Position numbers and translations under genes: made by a program. Positions 10,293 to 19,130 of a stretch of DNA of 28,584 nt are shown here, piece after piece. Source of the DNA: Spongospora subterranea. Taxonomy: Eukaryota; Endomyxa; Phytomyxea; Plasmodiophorida; Plasmodiophoridae. Under the pieces are notes generated by a model. That model worked only from the letters and a program-made list of their open reading frames with translations, made no database searches and was not told the origin of the DNA. The stretch covers positions 4,904 to 33,487 of the forward strand of contig OUQQ01000410.1 of NCBI GenBank assembly GCA_900404475.1, in the 5' to 3' direction. The first letter of the stretch is position 1. Every line of letters begins with the position of its first letter.

Positions 10293-11250
10293 ATGAATCA
10301 TAAGAATATCGCAGCGGCGACCGAACGGATCTCTGTTCCTGTTGGCGCTACGGTACAAACGCGGTCAACGCTTTCGAACCACTATCCCGATGAAGAGGTC
10401 TTTAATCTTGAATTTGTGATCGTTTGGTCACGCGATCACTTCAACAATCTAAGCGTAATCACGTGCCCGAATTTTGGTACCTATGTTGCTCCATCGCCTC
10501 AATACCGACAAGCGTCTAATGACGTCCACAGAGAAATGACTCTGCCAAAACGGCGCTCCAACATCGTAATAATCAGCACAAATCGTTGCCCTTGGCCGTG
10601 TTTTGAATATCTGGGGTTAGGAAATAGGCCCATCGGCTGGTGCCGAAGCCGACGCCATCATCGATGCAAACATCGCCCATTATCAGACGATGGCGGAATC
10701 AATCATCGCCCAGCTGCAAAAGGATGTCACAGTGAACGAGCTAGAGACGGTTTCCGATGCGATCCTCTACCGGTTCGGGCGAAAAGTTGCCGATTCTAAT
10801 CAGGAAGTTAACCAGGTTCGATCGCCAGCAATTTTCCTAGAACTTAAAATCATTGAACGTTCCTTTTACAATAGGCGTTTTTGCGAAATTCGACGAGCGG
10901 CAGCAGCATTGACGACGACGGCGATCGTCAGCCGTTAAAAACATGGTTCCTTGAACACCTGGACTATCCTTACCCGAACAACGAAGTGAAAGCTGCGCTG
11001 GCGAGACAATGTAATATGACGTTGCGTCAAATCAGCAATTGGTAAAACGGGGACAACCGGATTTGCGTTTTTCACCATTGAACGTGATTCATCGGGATGG
11101 GTGAACAGGTTTATCAACGTCAGGATGCGTGTTTGGACACCGTTGACGAAAAAATATGGGATCAGTATCCCCGAGCAGAACATATTCACCAAATCAAAAG
11201 TGGTTCTGCCTGACGAAGCCGTTCAGGAGATATTGAACTCATTTGTATGA
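10293..11250 (+). CDS. TALE-class homeodomain transcription factor, at least 4 exons
   Basis: Predicted sequence-specific DNA-binding protein. Exons: 10293-10565, 10621-10815, 10875-11041, 11109-11250, with GT-AG introns of 55, 59 and 67 nt; all phases agree, giving 258 aa from this ATG. The homeodomain is near residues 169-225. Helix 1 'PLKTWFLEHLDYPYPNNEVK' shows the three-residue TALE loop extension with its PYP signature, then 'QISNW|FINVRMRVW' with the intron splitting the Trp codon. Ile50, Asn51, Arg53 and Arg55 (homeodomain numbering) are present, as TALE DNA contact requires, but positions 52 and 54 are Val and Met instead of the usual Ala and Arg. The 'RMRVWTPL' ending resembles the BELL-type 'RVRLWKP' ending. 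Upstream is a predicted helix ('IIAQLQKDVTVNELETVSDA') that could be a partner-binding region. The true N-terminus may lie further upstream. Confidence 0.85.
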
Positions 11251-11554
11251 TAACATGAACCCTGTCGATCATAAATGGCAGTTTTCCCCAATAATTATTT
11301 GATGCGTTTTGGACAAGATTGCTCGTCGCCTAATTGTAGTTTACAGTGTTCAATTCATTGAAATGAAACCAAAACAATAAAACAAACGGGGACAACATTG
11401 TTATAAGTCTTTTGTGCAACCAATAATCACAATCATATTGACGCTTCAACGAAACAACGGCAGGAAAACGCTCTTGCTAGACTTTCAATTAAACCCTTCG
11501 TTAGGAGAAGATAGGAAAGGCGAGTTCGGCAAAAAAAATAATAATAATACTGTA
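11251..11554. other. Convergent 3' intergenic region
   Basis: About 300 nt between the stops of the homeobox gene (+) and the transporter (-). It is AT-rich, with A-runs and AATAAA-like strings near 11380 that could serve polyadenylation. A short open frame at 11414-11605 has no support. Confidence 0.5.
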
Positions 11555-12672
11555 TTAGGCGTCAGCTTCGTCTTCTTTCGACAACGAAGAGTATATCGGC
11601 AATGAAGGGGCCGATTTGGATTCGCTCCTTTTGATTTCGCCATAGAAGAATACACCCATTAACGCTAGCATAATGCCAAAAATGGACCTCCACGTGACCG
11701 GATTAGCGAATAATGTGAATCCTAATATTAAAACGAGACAAGTTTTGGCATGGCCAACGACCTGGTAGGTGATTGGCGATGTCTTCCCAATCACCATGTA
11801 GTTGGAGATGTTAACGGCGACGGCCAGGACGCAGGTCAACAGGATCATCGCCAGCAGCGGCAGAGTGTACTCAAACGCCATCACCTCACCGATGTCCTCG
11901 AACAAGAACATGCAGACCAGCATCCCCAATGCGATCTGCGGACTGGTATGGTGCAGGAGCTGCATTGAATCTAGACCCATCTTCTGCTGCGAAAACCCTG
12001 TGTATATTTGACCTTGGGCTGTGAACAGAACAGCAATCAAGCCGAGCACGAGCCCAAAAGCTAGAGAAACACCGGTTAGTACAACAGAGATTGTCATCCG
12101 TTGGGCCTGGCAAATACCTTTAACGGAGACTTCGGAAACGGTGGATATTCCAACACCAGCCAGGATTACAACTAACGATAACCGAACGTTGTGTGAAACT
12201 TGTTTTCTATAAAGGATAAATTCAAGAAATAATGTGATAGGAATGCAGGCCAGCTTTGACACTTGATAAAATCCAACAGTGTTCTCGGCTAAATTAACTA
12301 TTAAACCATAGTCGAAATCAGTCGAAGATAATGGGATTGAGAATGAAGCAATATTACGGTTCATGAAAACGACGCTGCCAAGGGTACCGATTGAAACCGG
12401 TAAGAGACCAGATATTGGGGCAGGTTTATATTGGAAAAGCCCGAACCGTAATAGGATACGAGTGGCAAGCGACGTCGTCACAAAATGTAAAAACGATAAA
12501 GTCACGACAAAATTGAATTCTACATAGAGACGAGATCAGGCCGATGGCAATGACATTGAGAATCCTGTGTACCGTATCGCGCCCATATGAGCTTATTGGA
12601 TAAGACAATACCAACGGAACTAGCGATATTGACGATAATGCCTGCGGCAATGGCCGCATCCATTCTCGTCAT
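11555..12672 (-). CDS. TPT/SLC35E3-like nucleotide-sugar transporter, 4 exons
   Basis: Multi-pass Golgi/ER-type antiporter of the drug/metabolite transporter superfamily, probably exchanging a nucleotide sugar or sugar phosphate. Exons: 12672-12573, 12519-12358, 12297-12118, 12060-11555. The introns are 53, 60 and 57 nt; the last has a perfect TACTAAC branch point. The splice gives 315 aa, the usual family length. Conserved landmarks follow SLC35E3/plant UXT proteins: N-terminal 'SSVGIVLSNKLIW', 'FNFVVTLSFLHFVTT', 'NLAENTVGFYQVSKLACIP', 'MGLDSMQLLHHTSP', 'NISNYMVIGKTSPITYQVVG' and 'HAKTCLVLILGFTLF'. About ten hydrophobic segments can be counted. The tail is cytosolic, Ser/Glu-rich and acidic. 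A second in-frame Met lies at 12663. The unspliced frame hides the introns because they happen to stay open, so a naive ORF call would insert spurious residues. Substrate cannot be told from sequence. Confidence 0.9.
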
Positions 12673-13356
12673 GCCCTTAAGGACGAACACGGCCGTCATC
12701 CGGAATCGGAGATCAATGCAACCGGAGGAATGCAGTGCCGATTGACGGATCGCCCGATGTGATTGTGGCTTTGACGCGGGCGGCAGAGCGCCATGAGGTC
12801 ACAGAATCAGAGTGGGCGCGGGCACAGTGTTACAGGTAAGAGAGCTACGGGGGTCACATCGGTCACGGAATCGACAGCTTTTTTTTCCATTCAATACGGT
12901 TTCAATTGAGCTAGTAACGACAGTAGTAACAAAGGATATTGGACCTCATGGTCGGTTCAACGATCACGAGCTTTAACGATTTTATCGACACGCGCCTTGT
13001 TTTGCATCGGCTGCACCAGTAGGAGTATGATTTCGGCAGATTGTGTTGGCCAATTTGTCGAAACAGACGACAAGGTTTGAATGGATCGGAAGACGGTATA
13101 CAACCCAGATAATTTCCAACGCGGGGCCTTTAAACTTGTGCACACCCAACACGAACAACACCGTTTCTTACTAAAGATCGATGCTAAAATGCCCTCTAAT
13201 CAGTAAAACATTGAAATAGTAAAGAACTGCTACAAAGGATGAATTATTGTAACTGCCACCGAGGAACTGCTATAAACAAAAACAGTAGGAACCAACAACA
13301 TTTTGGGTTTCATTACAAACTGCCAGTTGGGAAATTGTATCACGGCTAATAAGTGA
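12673..13356. other. Mostly unassigned region; one possible plus-strand exon 12710-12836
   Basis: Between the transporter promoter and a candidate minus-strand gene. On the plus strand 12710-12836 is open and coding-like ('DGSPDVIVALTRAAERHEVT') and ends at CAG|GTAAGAG, a textbook donor, but I find no matching downstream exon. On the minus strand ~13145-12980 reads 'GPALEIIWVVYRLPIHSNLV' without a start. Neither is enough to call a gene. Confidence 0.3.
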
Positions 13357-13765
13357 CAGAGTACGGCGAATGAAGAGTTTGATGAGATTTAAGCAGAACG
13401 TTAACTAACCGCGCACACCGTTTCAATTCTGGTTTCCAACTAAGGGCCAGTTGGGGTTGAGCGACCACAACACAGGACTGAGAAACCTGCAGAAATCAAC
13501 GGCCTGGAAAAACAGGCTGGGACATGTGATAGCAATTGAATTTTATCTCCTCGACAGCGACCGTGAAAACAAGCAAACTCAGCCAAAACGCAACCACGTA
13601 GGCACACCCACCGTTTATTTGTGAATCCAACGTGAATTGCTGAAACCTGTTTCGCAAGTTGGAAACAGAGACGTTGGACCGTCACGGAGTGACATGATCC
13701 TTCAGCCCGCGCAGCCCAGATTTGCTGACTGGTGCTCCCTGTATGGTTATCTTCAAGGGTGCCAT
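13357..13765 (-). CDS. Possible small spliced gene, divergent from the Rab gene
   Basis: No family recognised. An ATG at 13765 opens 'MAPLKITIQGAPVSKSGLRG'. A GT...AG removal near 13690-13650 would continue into a long Cys-rich frame ('VSAIHVGFTNKRWVCLRGCV', 'EFACFHGRCRGDKIQLLSHV'), and the adjacent frame reads 'VSQSCVVVAQPQLALSWKPE' to a stop near 13357. Start codons of this frame and the Rab gene would be ~220 nt apart, a divergent arrangement. The alternative is non-coding 5' sequence of the Rab gene; the high Cys content and multiple open frames make this weak. Confidence 0.25.
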
Positions 13766-13986
13766 TTTGAAGGCGTGCGCTATTCAGCAGCTCCTGAGAT
13801 TCTCCTCCAGTCTTCTGTGACGTGAATCCACACTCATTCATCTTTTCGACCCCAATACCTGTAACGTGCGCTAGTCAAATCGATCCGGTCTTTCGCCAGC
13901 CAGTAGCGTTTCACCATTTCTCTACCTCGACACATCGTCTCTACGCTGAAACTCGCACAGCCCTAGTACTTATAATAGTTGCGACT

Positions 13987-14884
13987 ATGTCATCTGGCGC
14001 CGATTTAAAATGTGTCCTTCTTGGCCAGAAAAACGTCGGCAAAACCTCAATATGTAAAACAAGTTGCTTGCCTATGCAGTCACTGTCTTGCTGACTCTTT
14101 GAATTTGCTTGACCGTTAGTCAACAGGTATATTTATCAGGAGTTCGGTCCGACTTCTATGGTCGGTTTACCAAATTTTCATAGTGTTTTCTACTTACATT
14201 GAGGTTGTCTATGGGTTCAGACCATCGGGGCATATTTTGCTGTTAAAACATGCCGAATTGGTTCAGGCTCTGCACACAGCTTAGCCATTTGGGACACTGC
14301 TGGTGAAGGTTAGTAAATTGTTTACAAACTAGAGCCAATTCCCATGATCATATCTTAGAAAAGTTCGATAGTTTAACGAACTTCTATTGTAAGAATAATT
14401 GCGCTCCCGTATTCCACTTCAGTTTCTCAAGATTTGCATTCGCTAGGTCGAGGAGCCCAAGCAGCAGTTATCTGCTACGATATCACAAATCTAGCCTCGT
14501 TTCAGCGTATCAAGCGCTGGATTGAGAAAATAACCAATGAAGCGCATGATGATTGTGTCGTGGTTTTTGCCGGCAACAAGCGTTAGTACGCAAATGCAAC
14601 ACTGTGTAACCGACGGTTGTCAATATGTTATTGCTGCAGTTGACCTTGTTGAGGAAACGCCTTCGAAACGTCAAGTTGAATTCAGTGCGGCGCAGGCTCT
14701 TGCCGCACAGTACAAAGGAGAGGCGTTCGAGCTATCGGCGAAGGCTGGAACAGGCATAAACGAAATATTTGACACGGTTCTAAGACTTTCAATCAAGCGT
14801 GACGCGTTTGATCAGTTGCATGACGATGCAGGATATGTGCACATTTCGGAGCCCACTTCATCCTCGTCTTTTTGCGGTTGTTAA
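13987..14884 (+). CDS. Rab-family small GTPase, Rab24-like, 6 exons
   Basis: Membrane-trafficking GTPase. Exons: 13987-14053, 14120-14160, 14221-14308, 14359-14388, 14447-14581, 14640-14884; introns of 66, 60, 50, 58 and 58 nt. The splice gives 201 aa. Visible G motifs: P-loop 'GQKNVGKTS' (~13-21), switch I region with 'TIGAYFAVK', G3 'WDTAGEEKF', G4 'NKLDL', G5 'SAKAG'. The Rab-type motif 'FYCRGAQAAVICYDIT' follows switch II. The C-terminus ends CGC, a CxC geranylgeranylation site after a Ser-rich linker. The residue after DTAG is Glu where most Rabs carry the catalytic Gln; Rab24 also lacks that Gln (Ser there). This suggests low intrinsic GTPase activity. Intron 2 needs a less usual GTCGGT donor. 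The stop codon overlaps the stop of the convergent gene. Subfamily assignment is by eye. Confidence 0.9.
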
Positions 14885-15662
14885 TTTTTATACATTATCA
14901 GTTTGGAGTAGTATTTGTCTTTGTCTAGGTAGTTCAGAATCGTGTTTTCATCACCTAGGGACTGCAATAGCGTATCCTTGGGCACCCCTTCAACTGCATA
15001 TGTCCACGTCATATCGTCAGGGCAACAAGTCACTGGAAACAAGAAGGACGCTGAACGAACTGTCGTATCTACGTGTATAGAAATATTCTTGTATCCAGCG
15101 ATACTACTCCCAAACTGGTACCCTACATAAGTTTCAATCCAAGTTCTCAGCATTCTAAATTTGATCATAAAATAATTTGGTGAGCTTCAAAACTCTGCGC
15201 CTCTAAACATGCTGATACGAGGGGTCAAACTCTAAATAGGGTTTCTTGAAACTCTGCACTTCCATTCTTTTAGATTTTGATCATTCGTTGATCAATGGAT
15301 TTAAGCACCTCGTGGACAACAAACGTTTTTGACTGTTCCGCCTTGTAGTGACAGCTTTTCGTGGTCGCAATACGGTTTTGTCATACTATGATTTGATTCA
15401 TTATTATGTGTACCATAAAGTCAACGTCGATGCCAATAATTACGGTCGCTCTAATACGCTTATTGGGTAAGGAAGAGTTTTCAGGGTGGCCGTATACATA
15501 ATGATTTTCGGTTGAACATTGAGGAGGAGCGCTATATGATTTGGATTCTTGGGTACCTATCGTTTCGGAATTTTCCAACGCTGAAGATATCCAATTTGGG
15601 ATGTCTCGAGCCCTCTTGGCAGAATGAATGAACGGAGAAGTATTCTGAGCGAGTGGGTCCAA
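14881..15662 (-). CDS. Unrecognised spliced gene convergent with the Rab gene
   Basis: I recognise no domain. Exon candidates: up to 15662-15414 (83 codons, 'IPNWISSALENSETIGTQES' to 'RIRATVIIGIDVDFM'), then 15341 onward ('AEQSKTFVVHEVLKSID') after a 72-nt GT-AG intron, and a last exon to 14881 ('MLRTWIETYVGYQFGSSIAG', 'TCCPDDMTWTYAVEGVPKDT'). The phase across 15341-15190 is not solved and at least one more small exon is likely. There is no ATG at the 5' end of the first block, so it is probably an internal exon; the true start lies between it and the Sel1 gene only 36 nt upstream, or the two belong to one transcript. The last exon's stop (14881-14883) overlaps the Rab stop. Confidence 0.45.
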
Positions 15663-15698
15663 GTATCAGAATGTACCGTCAAAAGCATGTAATGCCGA

Positions 15699-16337
15699 CT
15701 ATATATTTATTATTGATTTAGAACGTGTCGCCACAGTTGCCGAAGCCTTGGTATACCAAAGGATAACCGCCCCTTTACGTTGAGAGTGTTGGCTTTGTGC
15801 CCGATCAATCACTCGATGCGATGCTCGGCCGCCATCCACTTTCAACGCTCGTTGCTTCAAATACCGTCCATACTCAGGGTCTGGCACAACCTCAGCCAGG
15901 CCGTTTTCGTAAATCACGCCAAGATTGTGCAGCGCCAGACCATCCCCCGATGCAGCTGCTTCCTTGAACCATTCTAGGGCTTTTGCGTTATTGATGCGAG
16001 TGCCTCGCCCCAATAAAAAACAGGCGGCACTGTTGTTTTTCGCCATCGCGTTGCCATGGCGTGCAGCGTTCTCCCATAGTGCAAAAGATTGACTATAGTC
16101 CCGCTTCGCATAAAGTGCAGCGCCGTTTTCAAAATCTTTGGCAGCGCCTTCGGCGTTCAGCGTAGCCTTGTCGATTTCCTGATTCAGGAACATATCGACT
16201 AATTGTCGTGTGTCCATCAAACTCGAGCATCGATCGCGTTGCATCGACAGCACGATCGACGGAGCCCTTGTTGGCCGGCTGACGAATGTTCGTGGGAGGA
16301 AGGAGGGCGACCGCGGTGACACTATTTGAATCGGCAT
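15699..16337 (-). CDS. Sel1-repeat (TPR-like) protein
   Basis: Single open frame of 212 aa from ATG. Residues ~65-135 hold about two Sel1-like repeats: 'NGAALYAKRDYSQSFALWEN' followed by 'AARHGNAMAKNNSAACFLLG', then 'NAKALEWFKEAAASGDGLAL' and 'HNLGVIYENGL'. Such repeats mediate protein-protein contacts in ER quality control, signalling or mitochondrial assembly factors. The first ~45 residues are rich in Arg, Ser and Pro with almost no acidic residues ('SPRSPSFLPRTFVSRPTRAP'), which would fit a mitochondrial targeting peptide. The last ~45 residues ('HRVIDRAQSQHSQRKGAV...') no longer look repeat-like and could be read-through into an intron. Confidence 0.75.
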   Translation of the reverse strand: MPIQIVSPRSPSFLPRTFVSRPTRAPSIVLSMQRDRCSSLMDTRQLVDMFLNQEIDKATLNAEGAAKDFENGAALYAKRDYSQSFALWENAARHGNAMAKNNSAACFLLGRGTRINNAKALEWFKEAAASGDGLALHNLGVIYENGLAEVVPDPEYGRYLKQRALKVDGGRASHRVIDRAQSQHSQRKGAVILWYTKASATVATRSKSIINI

Positions 16338-17309
16338 TCTGCAGGTCGGGAAATGGAAACCCGGTCTTATAGGTACGATGGTCGATCAGATGATGCCTAC
16401 CTATTGACGCGATGACCTCAAAACCTTTCCAAACCGAGAAAATCTGGTGTAGCGGACGGCGTAACCCGACCGCTTATCAAGATATTGACAGTAAAGAGAG
16501 AAGTTGACAGGTCACAGAGATTGCCCTCCCAACACGTAAAGCCCAATAATTGCCCTCGCTCCGACTGGTTTTGACGGCTCTACGAGTGCTCTACGACACC
16601 TGTCACTGGTGAGATACGTGCTGACTAGCCGTTCCATGGCAAGTCCTAGCAGGAGTGCAGGCTAATTGGACCGATCAGAACAGCATACCTACAATATTTC
16701 GAACAAATGAGAAACCCACCTGTGGAAGGTCAATTAGCCATATGATGTACTCCTGAGGCGTTGTTTGACTTTTTCGCGTTGTTGATTGCCGAATAATCCC
16801 TCCGTTCGGGAATAAAAGTCCTGGTTGAAAGCGGTGCGTGAATTGAGGTTAATTTTAGCGCCATCTGATCTCTCTTCTCAAAACTGGAGCGTACGTCAAG
16901 TGCATTTTTCTCCCGATAATTGAGCTTTTGAGGTAGGGGAGGGCACGGTCAGGTCCGGCCGTCGCCATTATGCAGCGTGAGGAGGGGGTTCAGTCCCAAG
17001 GGCAACCGGGGCGCGGAGTCAAATCGCGGATCCGACAAGGTGGTTCTCTGGTTGGCATCGCTGTAAACGGACCGCCAGACTGTTCACATATTCTCCAAAC
17101 GGACCACGAACCGGTCCCAGAATGTGGAAAGACCGGTCCAGACAAGGTCCAGGAGCCTCTATGGAGACCGGTTTAGGACAGGTCCTTGTTGATGGAAGGA
17201 CCGACGTTTGAAGCTCATTTAAAAATAGCTCATGATAAAGACAAGGGTTTACAGGATTTTTTACAGTGACACCGCTGCCTCGGCATTGTTGAACTAGAAA
17301 TCTGAGAAC
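16338..17309. other. Long intergenic stretch with GC-rich ACCGGT clusters
   Basis: Nearly 1 kb without a supported gene. 16338-16930 shows only short frames. 16930-17190 is more GC-rich and repeats short words related to GGACCGGTCC: ACCGGTCC-type words appear around 17110, 17132 and 17168, each palindromic at the ACCGGT core. Placed directly before the transposase remnant, this may be element-derived sequence. The open frame 16970-17176 has no family features. Confidence 0.4.
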
Positions 17310-18045
17310 ATGACTGCACCTGCAGAAGACCTCAACCGAGCTGGAGACGTGCCTCCTGGGAAGGCAATAGCCGACGATCTGCAGACCTCGGAAATCGTCA
17401 TCGTTCCTGAAGAGTTTGCCTGTAGAAAAGGACACATAAACCTTTCTGATGACCAGCGTCGTGTAATTTACGAATATATTCTAAGCCGCCAATTCGTCAT
17501 TTCGCGCCGAACAGCCAGCAGGGTATGGAACCAGGGAGTGAAAAGCAGGGGTAGTGGAATGAATTCGGCCGTTGTTTCTTCACAAAAACGAGGAAGGGTT
17601 GGAAGCCCGTTGATCCAGAGAAAGTCAAAAACATTCCTTTACAACAACGATCAAATATTCGGTCTCTTGGGTGCGCTTTGAATCTGACCGTATCCACAGT
17701 GCATGCAGAGGAAGGAGGTCTCAAGGCGCATTCAAATGCGCGATGAAGCCAATCATCCCTGTGGCCAACAAGATGACCAGGCTAAAGTTCTGCATTCTCA
17801 TGATAATCTTGTCACCCCATCATGATTCAATTCTCAAGAACATGATGAACGTCGTCCATATAAACGAAAATTGGTTTTATTTGACTCAAACTACCATCGA
17901 TTAGCGGCAGATGAAAATGAGCCACATCGTACTTGCAAAAGCAAACGCTTCATCATTAAAGTAATATTCATGGAGGCAGTAGCTCGGCCGCGATGAGACC
18001 GATCTATCAACAAATGGTCGGTATTTTCCCATTTGTCTTCAAGAA
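17310..18045 (+). pseudogene. Decayed mariner-like transposase (copy 1)
   Basis: Remnant of a Tc1/mariner-superfamily DDE transposase. The first intact piece (17310-17681) carries the helix-turn-helix part ('INLSDDQRRVIYEYILSRQF', 'RTASRVWNQG', 'SSQKRGRVG'). The next part continues in another frame ('IPLQQRSNIRSLG', 'GGLKAHSNAR'), then a third block from 17742 ('MKPIIPVANKMTRLKFCIL', 'NVVHINENWFYLTQ'), then a further frame ('LAADENEPHRTCKSKRF', 'FMEAVARPR') ended by a stop. At least three frameshifts or stops make it non-functional. The family motif around the first catalytic Asp is normally HIDEKWF; here Asp is Asn and Lys is Asn. I see no clear terminal inverted repeats or target-site duplication. 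Confidence 0.85.
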
Positions 18046-18071
18046 CCAGCGAAGAGAAGCAGCAAGAAACC

Positions 18072-18425
18072 TTAATGCATGACTGCAATGTCACATGGCA
18101 ATTCATCGGGTAGGTCTCCTTGGCGGCGGAGATGTTCCTTGTCCATATGAGGCAGCTTGTAATTGTTGCCCCCCTCGACATTCATTATGTTTATCATACA
18201 TTGCACCAATGGGAAAATACCGAGCTTTCCGGTGAACCACTTGTTTCTAGACCGGTCCCATCGCGGCCGAGCCACTGCTGCCATGAACAACACTTTGGTG
18301 ATGAAGCGTTTGCTTTTGCAGGTACGATATGGCTCATTTTCATCTGCAGCTAAGTAAAATCGTTGAATTGAGTCAAATAAAACCATTTTCGTCAATATGG
18401 ACGATGTTCATCATGTTCTTGATTT
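18072..18425 (-). pseudogene. Mariner-like transposase fragment (copy 2, inverted)
   Basis: On the minus strand, 18425-18350 reads 'NMMNIVHIDEN' then shifts frame by one base. The next frame gives 'RFYLAADENEPYRTCKSKRF', 'ITKVLFMAAVARPRWDRSRN' and 'KWFTGKLGIFP', the same DDE-domain segment as copy 1 but less decayed: the Asp is kept and AAVARPRWD is intact. The C-terminal part of the domain, with the remaining catalytic residues, is missing. It is similar to, and opposed to, 17829-18034, so the two form a long inverted repeat. An almost identical second copy follows the N at 18632. Confidence 0.8.
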
Positions 18426-19130
18426 GGAAAAAACTCCGTTTGGCTACTACTGTACTGTACATAATCGTACTCTTTTACAGTGTACATAAGTGCAACGCGG
18501 AACACTGTAGTGTAGGTGTAAGTGTACTTTGTCATGACACAAAGTACACTTATGGCTATTGTGTAGAAAGTGGCACAATTTTTTATTTTTTTCGCTTCCG
18601 CCGAGTTCTGCTAATTTTGCCAGATGGATAANGTTCCTTATCCATATGAGGCAGCTTGTAATTGTTGCCCCCCTCGACATTCATTATGTTTATCATACAT
18701 TGCACAAATGGGAAAATACCGAGCTTTCCGGTGAACCACTTGTTTCTAGACCGGTCCCATCGCGGCCGAGCCACTGCTGCCATGAACATCACTTTGGTGA
18801 TGAAGCGTTTGCTTTTGCAGGTACTATATGGCTCATTTTCATCTGCAGCTAAGTAAAATCGTTGAATTGAGTCAAATAAAACCATTTTCGTCAATATGGA
18901 CGATGTTCATCATGTTCTTGATTTGGAAAAAACTCCGTTTGGCTACTACTGTACTGTACATAATCGTACTCTTTTACAGTGTACATAAGTGCAACGCGGA
19001 ACACTGTAGTGTAGGTGTAAGTGTACTTTGTCATGACACAAAGTACACTTATGGCTATTGTGTAGAAAGTGGCACAATTTTTTATTTTTTTCGCTTTCGC
19101 CGAGTTCTGCTAATTTTGCCAGATGGATAA
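18134..19130. repeat. ~498-nt near-identical direct repeat around a single N
   Basis: 18134-18631 and 18633-19130 are the same sequence except for about five single-base differences that I can see (first: CCTTGTCC against CCTTATCC; last: GCTTCCGCC against GCTTTCGCC), separated by one N. As at 5876, this looks like two overlapping contigs abutted with an N, here probably from two haplotypes or two copies of the element. All features in it (transposase fragment, hairpin) therefore appear twice and should be counted once until checked. Confidence 0.88.
18520..18551. repeat. Perfect 13-bp hairpin in AT-rich flank of the transposase fragment
   Basis: AAGTGTACTTTGT (18520-18532) and ACAAAGTACACTT (18539-18551) are exact reverse complements separated by 6 nt. 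The surrounding 18440-18580 is full of GTAC/TGTAC words. It recurs at 19019-19050 in the duplicated copy. It may be a remnant of transposon terminal repeats, a terminator-like structure, or chance in AT-rich sequence. Confidence 0.7.

Noticed and set aside
11750..12212. Plus-strand open frames antisense to the transporter
   Set aside because: Shadows of the minus-strand transporter, whose conserved motifs and TACTAAC intron settle the strand.
13440..13841. 133-codon minus-strand frame as a single intronless gene
   Set aside because: Very Cys/Ser-rich with no ATG context or family signal; a spliced alternative starting at 13765 fits slightly better, so only a low-confidence candidate was listed.
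16970..17176. 68-codon plus-strand open frame as a gene
   Set aside because: GC-rich repetitive composition next to a transposon remnant, no family motif, no splice partners.
18329..19130. Two identical 100-codon plus-strand frames (18329-18631 and 18828-19130) as a tandem gene pair
   Set aside because: They are the same sequence duplicated across the N join, and they run antisense to the transposase and then through AT-rich non-coding sequence.
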